Of a stretch of DNA of 64,000 nt, positions 20,367-28,121 are shown in pieces (within the stretch, counting starts at the first letter, position 1; each line of letters starts with the position of its first letter). Source of the stretch: Roseivivax isoporae LMG 25204. Lineage in GTDB: Bacteria > Pseudomonadota > Alphaproteobacteria > Rhodobacterales > Rhodobacteraceae. The stretch spans positions 62,001-126,000 of the forward strand of contig NZ_JAME01000008.1 of NCBI RefSeq assembly GCF_000521865.1, read 5' to 3'. The translations under genes and the position numbers were made by a program. Below the pieces are notes generated by a model. That model had not been told where the DNA came from. It saw nothing but the letters and a program-made list of their open reading frames with translations, and made no database searches.

Positions 20367-20390
20367 GGGGATATTTGGGCCAAGAAGAAG
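20367..20390 (+). repeat. Dispersed GGATATTT repeat, copy B
   Basis: GGGGATATTTG then GGCCAAGAAGAAG, in plus orientation within the 204-bp gap between asnC and ssd (both minus). The hairpin module next to the core is weaker than in the other copies; a separate strong hairpin lies 40 bp upstream. Confidence 0.8.
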
Positions 20391-20415
20391 CGCAGGGCGC
20401 GCGGCCCCGGGGCCC

Positions 20416-20895
20416 TTAGTCGCGCGCGAGCAGCGACAAGGGCAGGCCGTGCCCGGCCTTCACCCGCTTCGTCACGATGTAGGTGTAGTAGCGCGAGAGC
20501 CCGATGCGCGCCTCGAGCAGCGCGTCGATCAGGCGCTGGTAGCTGTCGATGTCGCGGGTGACGACCTGGCAGAGGTAGTCGAAACCGCCGCCCAGCGCCC
20601 AGACCCAGGTGATCTCCTCGTGGCGCTGCACCGCCTCCTCGAAGATGCGGAAATCGGCGGCCTTGTGGCTGCCGAGCTCGATCGCGACGAAGACGGTGAC
20701 GTGCGGCCCGAAGGCGCGCAGACCGAGCCGCGCGCCGTAGCCCTCGATCACGCCCGCGCGCTCGAGCTTCTTCAGCCGCTCCCAGCAGGGGGTGGGCGAG
20801 AGGCCCACGCGCGCCGCGAGCTCGGCCTTGGTGATGCGGCCCTCGGCGGACAGGATCCGCAGGATGTCGAGGTCGCGCGCGTCGAGCGGCACCAT
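20416..20895 (-). CDS. asnC: Lrp/AsnC family transcriptional regulator
   Basis: A 159-aa regulator with an N-terminal winged HTH (residues 5-60, with [25 protein letters not shown] spanning the recognition region) and a C-terminal RAM/ligand-sensing domain. It starts 2 bp after the eutC stop. In ectoine-utilising Rhodobacteraceae an AsnC-type activator is encoded exactly between the eut genes and ssd-atf and helps induce the operon with an effector derived from ectoine breakdown. The MocR-type repressor EnuR that usually accompanies it is not seen here. Confidence 0.9.
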   Translation of the reverse strand: MVPLDARDLDILRILSAEGRITKAELAARVGLSPTPCWERLKKLERAGVIEGYGARLGLRAFGPHVTVFVAIELGSHKAADFRIFEEAVQRHEEITWVWALGGGFDYLCQVVTRDIDSYQRLIDALLEARIGLSRYYTYIVTKRVKAGHGLPLSLLARD

Positions 20896-20897
20896 GG

Positions 20898-21881
20898 TCA
20901 GGCCCGCACCACCGTGCCCGCGTCGCCGAGCCGCGCGGCCACGTGGCAGGCGATGGCGGTGTCCTGCGCGCCGGTGCCCGTGAGGTCGGCGATGGTGATC
21001 GCGCGCGGGTCGCGGCGCCCGGGCGCGGCGCCGGCGACCACGGCGCCGAGCTCGACGGGCTCCTGCGGGAAGAGCCCCGCGGCGCGGGCGGTGCGCAGTT
21101 CGCCCAGGAGCGCGCATTGCGCCGCGCGGTCGGCCACGTAGAGGTCGGCGCGGGCGAGGCAGGCGGGGTCTAGCTCGTTCTTGCCCTCCTGGTCCGATCC
21201 CATGGCGGTCACGTGCAGGCCGGGATGCAGCCACTCGGCCCTGAGGACCGGGTCGCGCGCGGGCGTCGTGGTCACCACGAGCTGCGCGCGGTGCACGAGC
21301 GTCGCGGCGTCGGTGCAGACCTCGGCCTCGATCCCGAGCTCGGCCTTGAGGTCGGCGGCGCAGGCGGTCGCCTTCTGCGGATCGCGGCCCCAGACCAGCA
21401 CGCGCTCGAAGGGCCGCACGAGATGCGCCGCGCGAATCTGCAGCCGCGCCTGCACGCCGGTGCCGATGACGCCTGCGGTCGTGACCTCCTCGGGCGCGAG
21501 GTGGCGCGCGGCCACGGCGCCGGCCGCGGCGGTGCGCAGGTCGGTCAGGTAGCCGTTGTCGAGGAACACCGCCTGCACCAGGCCGGTCTCGGCCGACAGG
21601 AGGATCATCAGCCCGTTGAGCGAGGGCAGGCCGCGCGCGGGATTGTCGAAGAAGCCCGGCGAGACCTTGATCGCGAAGCCGTCGAAGCCCGGCAGGTACG
21701 CGGTCTTGACGTCGACCTCGCCATGCGCCTCCTCGAGCGCCATGGACATCACCGGCGGCATCACCACGCCGCCGCGGTCGAGCGCGGCGAAGGCGGCCTC
21801 GACCACGTCCACGAGGCCGGTGTCGAGCGACACGACGCCGCGCAGCTCTGCCTCGGTCACGATGCGGATGTCATGCGGCAT
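20898..21881 (-). CDS. eutC: Ornithine cyclodeaminase/mu-crystallin family protein (EutC-like)
   Basis: A 327-aa NAD(P)-binding protein of the ornithine cyclodeaminase family. It shows [10 protein letters not shown] near residue 73, the substrate loop [22 protein letters not shown] and the Rossmann motif [12 protein letters not shown] (about 138-150). In hydroxyectoine catabolism EutC works with EutA and EutB to convert 5-hydroxyectoine to ectoine. The overlap with eutB (11 bp) and the asnC-ssd-atf tail support that call. Iminosuccinate reductase of the beta-hydroxyaspartate cycle (BhcD) belongs to the same family and cannot be excluded by eye. Confidence 0.82.
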   Translation of the reverse strand: MPHDIRIVTEAELRGVVSLDTGLVDVVEAAFAALDRGGVVMPPVMSMALEEAHGEVDVKTAYLPGFDGFAIKVSPGFFDNPARGLPSLNGLMILLSAETGLVQAVFLDNGYLTDLRTAAAGAVAARHLAPEEVTTAGVIGTGVQARLQIRAAHLVRPFERVLVWGRDPQKATACAADLKAELGIEAEVCTDAATLVHRAQLVVTTTPARDPVLRAEWLHPGLHVTAMGSDQEGKNELDPACLARADLYVADRAAQCALLGELRTARAAGLFPQEPVELGAVVAGAAPGRRDPRAITIADLTGTGAQDTAIACHVAARLGDAGTVVRA

Positions 21882-22875
21882 AGGGTCGTCCCTCGATGAG
21901 CGTGTCGCCGAGGCGCACGTCCTGTCCCGCGACGATCCGGGCGAGGACGGTCATGTCGAGGTTGCGCCCGGTCAGAACCGTCGCCGTCGGCCCGGTCAGC
22001 GTCACGCGGCCCGCCTCGACCGCGGCGATGCCCACCACGCAGGCGCCCTCGGCCACCAGGCGTTCCTCGTAGAACAGCGTCTGCAGCGCGCGGTAGATCT
22101 CGGCCTCGGTCACCAGCACCACCTCGTCGAGCAGGTCGCGGCACATGGCGAGCGTCAGCCGGTTGTCGGAGCCGATGCCGCCGCCGAGGCTGTCGGCGAG
22201 GCTCGCGACCTCCTCCACGTCCACCGGGCGGCCGGCGCGCAGGCTCTCGTGCATGGCGGCGCCGCGGTCCATGGAGATGCCGACGATGCGCAGCCGCGGG
22301 TTGATCGCGCGCGCCGCGCAGGCGATGCCGGCGGCGAGGCCGCCGCCCGAGAGCGGGATCAGCAGCGTGTCGAGATCCGGCACCGCCTCGAGCATCTCGA
22401 GCCCGATCGTGCCCTGGCCCGCGATCACGTGCGGATCGTCGAAGGGCGGGATCCGCACGAGGCCCTCGGTCTCGGACAGGCGGCGGCTCTCGGCCTCGGC
22501 CGCGTCCTGCGAGCGGCCGGCGATGCGCACCTCGGCGCCGAGCGCGCGGATGCCCTCGACCTTGGTGGCGGGCACGAGGTCCGACATGCAGATCACCGCG
22601 CGCAGGCCGCGTTCGCGTGCCGCGTAGGCGACGCCCCGGCCGTGGTTGCCGGTCGAGCAGCAGGTGACGCCGGCCACCCCCTCGGGCAGCGCCGCGACCG
22701 CGTTCAGCGCGCCGCGCAGCTTGAAGGCGCCGATCGGCTGGGCGATCTCGAGTTTCAGCCAGAAGGGATGGCCGAACCGCGCCTCCATGTGCGGCGAGGG
22801 CACCATGGGCGTGGCGTCGGCGCGGCCCTTCAGGACCTTCCGGGCGGCGAGGATGTCTGCGAGCGTGATCGTCAT
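21871..22875 (-). CDS. eutB: PLP-dependent threonine/serine dehydratase-like enzyme (EutB-like)
   Basis: A 334-aa fold-type II PLP enzyme with K52 in AFKLRGALNAV, the STGNHGRGVAYAA loop and the phosphate-binding PLSGGGLAAG. It lacks the C-terminal ACT-like domain seen in this window's IlvA. With eutC it matches the hydroxyectoine-utilisation dehydratase EutB. The related beta-hydroxyaspartate dehydratase BhcB is the main alternative, but the aldolase and aminotransferase of that cycle are absent. The ATG at 22875 is followed directly by family sequence. The MFS gene diverges after 90 bp. Confidence 0.85.
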   Translation of the reverse strand: MTITLADILAARKVLKGRADATPMVPSPHMEARFGHPFWLKLEIAQPIGAFKLRGALNAVAALPEGVAGVTCCSTGNHGRGVAYAARERGLRAVICMSDLVPATKVEGIRALGAEVRIAGRSQDAAEAESRRLSETEGLVRIPPFDDPHVIAGQGTIGLEMLEAVPDLDTLLIPLSGGGLAAGIACAARAINPRLRIVGISMDRGAAMHESLRAGRPVDVEEVASLADSLGGGIGSDNRLTLAMCRDLLDEVVLVTEAEIYRALQTLFYEERLVAEGACVVGIAAVEAGRVTLTGPTATVLTGRNLDMTVLARIVAGQDVRLGDTLIEGRPYAA

Positions 22876-22965
22876 GGGGCGACTATGGAGCGGCGCGGCG
22901 GGCTTGAAAACCCGCTCCGCAAATGACGCTGGCATCGCGGCGGTGTCCACCGTAGCGTCGCCGTC

Positions 22966-24189
22966 ATGTCCGACGCCCATCCCTTCGACGGTGCCTATGC
23001 CTGGACGCGGCTCGCCGCGACGCTGCTGATCGCGGTGGTGGGCAACGTGGGCATGTGGACCTACGTGACCGTCCTGCCCGAGGTCGCCGCGGAATTCGGC
23101 GCCGGGCGCGGCACCGCCTCGCTGGGCTTCACCGCGACCATGCTGGGCTTCGCCGCGGGCAATCTCGTGATCGGCCGCTGGGTGGACCGGTTCGGCATCA
23201 CCCGGGTGCTGGCGGCGATGGGCCTCTGGCTCGGGCTCGCGTTCTTCGTGGCGGCGCGCGCGCCGACGATCGAGGTGCTGCTCGCGGCGCAGCTCGCCAT
23301 CGGCTTCGGCACCGCGACAAGCTTCGGCCCGCTCATCGCCGACGTGTCGCAATGGTTCGAGCGGCGGCGCGGCGTCGCGGTCGCCATCGCGGCCTCGGGC
23401 AACTACCTGTCGGGCACGGTCTGGAGCCAGGCGCTCGCGCACTTTCCCGAAACGGCGGACTGGCGCTGGGGCTACGGGCTGCTCGCCTGGGTGCTGGTGC
23501 TGGCGCTGCCGCCCCTCGCGCTCGCGCTGCGGCGGCGGGTGAGCGCCGCGGCCATGGGCCATGCCGAGCGTCAGGCGGGCCTGCGGGCCGGGCGCACGGG
23601 GTTCTCGCCGCGGCAGCTGCAATGGATGCTCGGCGCGGCCGGGATCGGCTGCTGCGTCGCCATGTCGATGCCGCAGGTGCACATCGTCGCGCTCTGCGTC
23701 GACCTGGGCTACGGGCCCGCGGCGGGCACCGAGATGCTGACGCTGATGCTTCTCGGCGGGGTGGCGTCGCGCCTCGTGTCGGGATGGCTCGCCGATCTCC
23801 TGGGCGGGGTGCGCACGCTGCTCCTTGGCTCGGTGCTGCAGGCGCTGGCGCTGGCGCTCTACATTCCCGCGGGCTCGCTGCCCTCGCTCTACGTGGTCAG
23901 CCTGGTCTTCGGCCTGGCGCAGGGCGGGATCGTGCCGTCCTACGCGGTGATCGTGCGGGAATACCTGCCCGCGCGCGAGGCCGGCGCGCGCGTGGGCTTC
24001 GTCATCATGATGACCATCCTCGGCATGGCGCTCGGCGGCTGGATGTCGGGCGCGGTCTACGAGGCGACGGGCAGCTACGCGCTCGCCTTCTGGAACGGCA
24101 TCCTGTGGAACGGGCTCAACATCGCGATCATGCTCGCGATTCTCCTGCGCGGCCGGCGCCAGAGCGGCACCGGCGCCCTGCCGGCCTGA
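22966..24189 (+). CDS. MFS transporter
   Basis: A 407-aa secondary transporter with 12 predicted transmembrane helices in two halves. The first-half signature is GNLVIGRWVDRFG (about 63-75) and the second-half signature SRLVSGWLADLLGG. The look (a short pocket and paired loop motifs) resembles monocarboxylate/oxalate-formate-type carriers. The substrate is unknown. Divergent placement from eutB suggests it could import or export an intermediate of that pathway. It converges on idi; the two stop codons are 2 bp apart. Confidence 0.8.
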   Translation: MSDAHPFDGAYAWTRLAATLLIAVVGNVGMWTYVTVLPEVAAEFGAGRGTASLGFTATMLGFAAGNLVIGRWVDRFGITRVLAAMGLWLGLAFFVAARAPTIEVLLAAQLAIGFGTATSFGPLIADVSQWFERRRGVAVAIAASGNYLSGTVWSQALAHFPETADWRWGYGLLAWVLVLALPPLALALRRRVSAAAMGHAERQAGLRAGRTGFSPRQLQWMLGAAGIGCCVAMSMPQVHIVALCVDLGYGPAAGTEMLTLMLLGGVASRLVSGWLADLLGGVRTLLLGSVLQALALALYIPAGSLPSLYVVSLVFGLAQGGIVPSYAVIVREYLPAREAGARVGFVIMMTILGMALGGWMSGAVYEATGSYALAFWNGILWNGLNIAIMLAILLRGRRQSGTGALPA

Positions 24190-24191
24190 TC

Positions 24192-24722
24192 TCAGGTCAG
24201 GAGGGCCGCGGGAAAGATCCGCTCCGCATGGTCCTCGAGGTAGATGCGCAGCCACGGCGTGTAGCGTCCGGGCCGCGCCGCCACGTCGCGGCGCAGCGCG
24301 TCGAGGGCCACCCACTCGGTCGCCATCACCTCCTCGGGATCGGGCGCCACGTGCAGGTCGGCATCCGCTTCGGCGGTGAAGAGGTCCACCACCTCGTGCT
24401 CGGTCAGCCCGCCGCCCACGTCGGCGCGGTACTCGACCACGTCGCGGCGGGTGAGCGAGAGGCCGGGGATCCCCAGTTCCTCGCCGAGCCTGCGGCGCGC
24501 GCAGGTGGCGGCATCCTCGCCCCAGTGCGGGTGCGTGCAGCAGGTGTTCGCCCAGAGCCCCGGCGTGTGGTACTTGCCCGTGGCGCGCCGCTGCAGCAGC
24601 ACCCGGTCGCCGTCGAGGACGAAGACCGACACCGCCTTGTGGCGCAGTCCGCGCCGGTGCGCCGCCAGCTTCTCGACCGGCACCAGGCGTCCGTCGATCC
24701 AGGCCGGGATCTCGATGGTCAT
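24192..24722 (-). CDS. idi: Isopentenyl-diphosphate delta-isomerase (type I)
   Basis: Interconverts isopentenyl and dimethylallyl diphosphate, supplying precursors for carotenoids and the bacteriochlorophyll tail. It has 176 aa with a Nudix-like fold; catalytic cysteine C62 lies in NTCCTHPHWGED, and conserved histidines and a glutamate follow. It is the last gene of the photosynthesis run ppaA-ppsR-bchG-orf428-bchP-idi and its start overlaps bchP by 4 bp. Placement in the photosynthesis cluster is typical of Rhodobacter. Confidence 0.95.
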   Translation of the reverse strand: MTIEIPAWIDGRLVPVEKLAAHRRGLRHKAVSVFVLDGDRVLLQRRATGKYHTPGLWANTCCTHPHWGEDAATCARRRLGEELGIPGLSLTRRDVVEYRADVGGGLTEHEVVDLFTAEADADLHVAPDPEEVMATEWVALDALRRDVAARPGRYTPWLRIYLEDHAERIFPAALLT

Positions 24723-25897
24723 GTATACGTCTCCCGCACGAGGCCGGTCAGGTGCGACAGGTTCTTGAGCCCGATCTTCAGGTGGGCCAGCGGCCGCGCG
24801 CGCACGAGCTTCTTGTTCATGTAGGCCTCGAAGGTCAGGCGCTGCACGTCGATGTCGTGGCAGAGCGACACGAACCGTTCGCGCCGGCTGTCGGAGCGGT
24901 AATAGGCATCCTGCATCGCGCCCAGAACCCGGAACACGGTCTTGTGTTCGCGCATGAAGAGCCGCCGCGCAAGCGCCAGGTCCCGCGCGCGGCCCGAGGC
25001 CAGCACCGCGGCGCAGGCGCTCGCCGCCGCGCGTCCGCCGGTCATGGCGTAGTAGATGCCCTCGCCCGAGGACGGGGCCACGACGCCCGCGGCATCCCCG
25101 GCCAGCACCACGTCGCGGCCGTTGTCCCAGCGCGCCAGCGGCTTCAGCGGGATCGGCGCGCCCTCGCGGCGCAGCGTCTCGCACTGCGCGAGCCCGCAGG
25201 CCCGCCGCAGGTCCGCCGTCGCCGCCTTGAGGTCGGCCGAGCGCAGCTCGGTGCCCATGCCCACGCTCGCGGTGTCGCCGTGCGGGAACACCCAGCCGTA
25301 GAAGTCGGCGCTGATGCGGCCATCGTAGATCATGTCGCAGCGGTCGGGGTCGTAGTCGCCCGCCATCGGGGCGGCGATGATCTCGTGATAGGCAAAGACG
25401 TAGGGGATCTTGTCCGCGCCCGGCACCTCGGCCCGGCCGACCCGGGAATTCGCGCCGTCCGCGCCGATCACCAGCCGCGTCTCGAGCGTGCGTTCCGTGC
25501 CGCTCTCCCGGTCGCGGTAGACCACCCGCGTGCCGCCGTCGCGTTCCATCCGCACGAAGGTGCCTGTGAAGCGCGCGGCGCCCGCCGCCTCGGCGCGGGC
25601 CCGCAGGAAGGGGTCGAAATCCTTGCGGTCGACCATGCCGACAAAGCCGTTCTCGATCGGGATGTCGACGCGCCGCCCGGTGGGCGAGATCATCCGCGCG
25701 GTGCGGATCTTGGCGAGGAGCTGTTCCTCGCCCACGTGGAAGTCCTGCATCAGCCGCGGCGGGATGGCGCCGCCGCAGGGCTTGATCCGTCCCTCGCGGT
25801 CCAGCAGCGCGACGCTGTGCCCCGAGCGGGCCAGATCCTCGGCCGCGGTGGCCCCCGAGGGGCCGCCTCCGACGACGACGACATCGAACATGGTCAT
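24719..25897 (-). CDS. bchP: Geranylgeranyl diphosphate/bacteriochlorophyllide a reductase BchP
   Basis: Reduces the geranylgeranyl tail of bacteriochlorophyll to phytyl in three NADPH-dependent steps. It has 392 aa. The N-terminal FAD-binding motif is VVVVGGGPSGATAAEDLARSG (about 6-26), with a mid-protein GADGANSRVGR and GDAAGVVAPSSGEGIYYAM near residue 280. ATGA overlaps with orf428 upstream and idi downstream indicate translational coupling. An in-frame ATG two codons in (25891) is an equally plausible start. Confidence 0.96.
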   Translation of the reverse strand: MTMFDVVVVGGGPSGATAAEDLARSGHSVALLDREGRIKPCGGAIPPRLMQDFHVGEEQLLAKIRTARMISPTGRRVDIPIENGFVGMVDRKDFDPFLRARAEAAGAARFTGTFVRMERDGGTRVVYRDRESGTERTLETRLVIGADGANSRVGRAEVPGADKIPYVFAYHEIIAAPMAGDYDPDRCDMIYDGRISADFYGWVFPHGDTASVGMGTELRSADLKAATADLRRACGLAQCETLRREGAPIPLKPLARWDNGRDVVLAGDAAGVVAPSSGEGIYYAMTGGRAAASACAAVLASGRARDLALARRLFMREHKTVFRVLGAMQDAYYRSDSRRERFVSLCHDIDVQRLTFEAYMNKKLVRARPLAHLKIGLKNLSHLTGLVRETYT

Positions 25898-27180
25898 TCT
25901 CCCGGTTGCAGCATCGCCCCGCGCCGCGCGGGCCGGCCCTCCATGATGACGAGCGCCATCAGCGCCGCCGTGACGAACAGCCCGGCCTCGGCCGCGAAGA
26001 CCGCGCCGAAGGCGCCGGCATCGGGCAGGACCTGCCGCAGCACGTCCACCGCCGCCGCGCCGGCAAGCCCGCCGAACCCCGCCGCGATGGCCTGCGCCGC
26101 GCCCCAGAGGCCCATCCGCGTGCCCTCGCGCTTGCCGCGCCCCTCGCCCGCGAGCGCCATCATCGACCCGATGGCCGCGACCGCGAACATGCCGTTGAAG
26201 AAGCCGAGCGCCACCGCCGCGGGCACGATCGGCGCGCCGGGCCCGGTCTGGCCGAGCCCCGCGATGGCCACGAGCGCCGCCGCCGAGCCGAGACAGCCCG
26301 CCGCGACCCAGGTCCTGAGCGCGCCGATGCCGAGGCCGGTGGCCACGACGCCCACCGTCACCATGCCGAGGAAGACGCCGCCGTTCTGCGCGCCCGCCAT
26401 CTGTGTCGACTGCCCGGGGGTGAAGCCGAAGACGAGCCCGGCATAGGGCTCGAGGATGAGCTCCTGCATGAAATAGGCGACCATCGACAGGAACACGAAG
26501 AGTGTGAAGTGCCGCGCGTGGCGTTCCTGCCAGACCTCCGCCAGCGCCTCGAGGAACGGGGGCGCGGCCGGGTCGGGCGCCGCGACCACGCCGCGCTCGA
26601 CGCCGCGGACCGCGACCGCGGTCAGCGCCAGCATGACGAGCGCGGTGCCGGTGACGACCTGCATCAGCCGCGCCGGCGTGTAGGGGTCGATCAGCCCTCC
26701 GACCACGCCGGCGGTGACCGCGATGCCGAGGATCATCATGAGCCAGGTGATCGTCGCCGCCGCCGCGCGCCGCCGGGGCGCCGTGGCGCTCGCCAGAAGG
26801 GCCAGGAGCGACGTCCCCGAACAGCCGACGCCGAGGCCGATCAGCGCGTAGGACAGGACCGACAGCGCAAGGCCCGCGCGGAAATCGTGGCCGAGCGTCA
26901 CGACACCGGCCGCGGCGCCGATGCCGCCGAGGGCCAGCACCGCCATGCCGCCGAGGATCCAGCGGGTGCGGTTGCCCGCGGTGTCCGACCGGAAACCCCA
27001 GCTCGGCCGGGTGATCTGGATGCCGTAATGCAGCGCCACCAGGAAACCCGGCAGCACCGCCGGCAGGGCCAGTTCCACGACCATCAGCCGGTTCAGCGTC
27101 GAGGTCGTCAGCACCACGATCGCGCCCAGGGCCATCTGCACGAGCCCGAGCCGCACGATCGACACCCAGCCAAGCGTCAT
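25894..27180 (-). CDS. BCH/PUC family MFS-type membrane protein (orf428/PucC-like)
   Basis: A 428-aa, 12-helix membrane protein of the BCH/PucC family located between bchG and bchP, as orf428 of Rhodobacter. The family includes LhaA and PucC, which assist light-harvesting complex assembly, probably by handling bacteriochlorophyll delivery. It shows LTTSTLNRLMVVELALPA near residue 27 and the WGFRSDTAGNRTRW loop. These are paralogous to the corresponding LhaA segments encoded at 39.6 kb in this window. It overlaps bchG and bchP by 4 bp each. Confidence 0.9.
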   Translation of the reverse strand: MTLGWVSIVRLGLVQMALGAIVVLTTSTLNRLMVVELALPAVLPGFLVALHYGIQITRPSWGFRSDTAGNRTRWILGGMAVLALGGIGAAAGVVTLGHDFRAGLALSVLSYALIGLGVGCSGTSLLALLASATAPRRRAAAATITWLMMILGIAVTAGVVGGLIDPYTPARLMQVVTGTALVMLALTAVAVRGVERGVVAAPDPAAPPFLEALAEVWQERHARHFTLFVFLSMVAYFMQELILEPYAGLVFGFTPGQSTQMAGAQNGGVFLGMVTVGVVATGLGIGALRTWVAAGCLGSAAALVAIAGLGQTGPGAPIVPAAVALGFFNGMFAVAAIGSMMALAGEGRGKREGTRMGLWGAAQAIAAGFGGLAGAAAVDVLRQVLPDAGAFGAVFAAEAGLFVTAALMALVIMEGRPARRGAMLQPGE

Positions 27181-28085
27181 GCCGCAGCTCCCATCCCCCG
27201 CAGCGCGAAGGCCGCGATCATCATGCCGCTGACGTAGAACAGGACCCCGGTGCCGTTGTACCAGGGCGCGCGCGCCTTCGGGTCGCGCAGCATCACCGAC
27301 ATGGCCCAGCCCTGCGCCGCCATCAGCAGGCCTATCGCCGCCGCGTGCCAGGGCGCGCCCCAGGCCACGAGCAGGGCCAGGACGGCCAGTTGCGGCAGGG
27401 CCATCACCACGCAGGCCACGCGCGCGGCGCGCGCAGGCCCGAGCGTCACCGGCAGGGACTTCACGCCGGTGATCCGGTCACCTTCCAGCGCCTTGAAATC
27501 GTTGAGGGTCATGATCCCGTGCGCGCCGATCCCGTAGAGCACGGCGATCGTGATCACCTCGACCGAGGGCAGGCCGCGGCTCAGCACGGCGGCCCCGGTG
27601 AACCAGGGCAGCGTCTCGTAGCTGAGGCCCACGAGCCCCGGGCCCCAGACGCCCGAGCGTTTCAGCCGCACGGGCTCGGCGGAATAGGCCCAGGCCGCGA
27701 CCACCGCCACGCAGGTCGCGACGAACCCCCAGGTCCCGAGCGCGAGGCCCAGGACCAGCGCCAGTCCCGACATGGCGAGCGCCACCCAGAGGCCCCAGCG
27801 CCCCGGCACGCGGCCCGAGGGGATCGGACGGTGCGGCTCGTTGATCGCGTCCACGTGCCGGTCGCACCAGTCGTTGGCCGCCTGGCTCATGCCGCAGACC
27901 ACCGGGCCTGCCAGGACCACGCCGAGCGCCACGAGCCCCCACGCCTCCGACGGCGGGACGCCCGAGGCGACCACGCCGCAGAGATAGGCCCAGATCGGCG
28001 GAAACCACGTCACGGGCTTCAGCAGCGTCAGCAGGGCTGCCGGTTCGGGGGTTCTCCGGGGATGTAAACTTTCGCTGACACTCAT
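27177..28085 (-). CDS. bchG: Bacteriochlorophyll synthase BchG
   Basis: A UbiA-family prenyltransferase that esterifies bacteriochlorophyllide a with the geranylgeranyl/phytyl tail at the membrane. It has 302 aa with about eight transmembrane helices. The first Asp-rich motif is NDWCDRHVDAINEP (with RPIPSGR), the second NDFKALEGD. The start at 28085 gives the conserved N terminus leading to LLTLLKPVTWFPP. A PpsR-type box lies inside codons 2-8. It follows ppsR by 36 bp. Confidence 0.96.
   Translation of the reverse strand: MSVSESLHPRRTPEPAALLTLLKPVTWFPPIWAYLCGVVASGVPPSEAWGLVALGVVLAGPVVCGMSQAANDWCDRHVDAINEPHRPIPSGRVPGRWGLWVALAMSGLALVLGLALGTWGFVATCVAVVAAWAYSAEPVRLKRSGVWGPGLVGLSYETLPWFTGAAVLSRGLPSVEVITIAVLYGIGAHGIMTLNDFKALEGDRITGVKSLPVTLGPARAARVACVVMALPQLAVLALLVAWGAPWHAAAIGLLMAAQGWAMSVMLRDPKARAPWYNGTGVLFYVSGMMIAAFALRGMGAAA
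28063..28080. promoter_or_regulatory. PpsR/CrtJ box TGT-N12-ACA in the first codons of bchG
   Basis: A perfect TGT-N12-ACA (palindromic half-sites, so readable on both strands) lies 5 bp inside the bchG reading frame. Immediately upstream is a separate inverted repeat (28086-28100). PpsR recognises TGT-N12-ACA in Rhodobacter. If used here, it would repress bchG-orf428-bchP-idi independently of ppaA-ppsR. Confidence 0.6.
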
Positions 28086-28100
28086 GTGTCAACTAGACAC
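28086..28100. repeat. Short inverted repeat upstream of bchG
   Basis: GTGTC-N5-GACAC, a perfect 5-bp inverted repeat directly before the bchG ATG. Half-site spacing does not match the PpsR consensus (N12), but the TGT/ACA content suggests a second, variant contact next to the perfect box. Confidence 0.4.
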
Positions 28101-28121
28101 GCATTCCCGAGTCGGCGCAAG

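Noticed and set aside
17276-20383. Apparent 1035-aa fusion frame reaching from the aminotransferase upstream through ssd.
   Set aside because: The N-terminal 577 codons are an out-of-frame reading of ssd; family sequence starts at the ATG at 18652.
20265-20561. Small plus-strand frame beginning [16 protein letters not shown], reminiscent of the EVLWQGRP start of bacterial PH-domain proteins such as PuhB.
   Set aside because: Similarity covers only about ten residues, then runs into the hairpin, the dispersed repeat and antisense asnC. It may be a remnant, but chance is at least as likely.
20898-22875. EutB/EutC pair read as beta-hydroxyaspartate dehydratase and iminosuccinate reductase (BhcB/BhcD).
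   Set aside because: The aldolase and aspartate-glyoxylate aminotransferase of that cycle are missing, while asnC-ssd-atf follow as in ectoine clusters; kept only as an alternative.
21871-24315. Apparent 814-aa extension of eutB across the divergent MFS gene.
   Set aside because: The extension is antisense shadow of the MFS gene; EutB family sequence begins at 22875.
28063-28092. TTGACA plus TTTACA on the minus strand as a bchG promoter.
   Set aside because: Transcription would begin downstream of the bchG ATG, and no good in-frame alternative start follows before conserved sequence.
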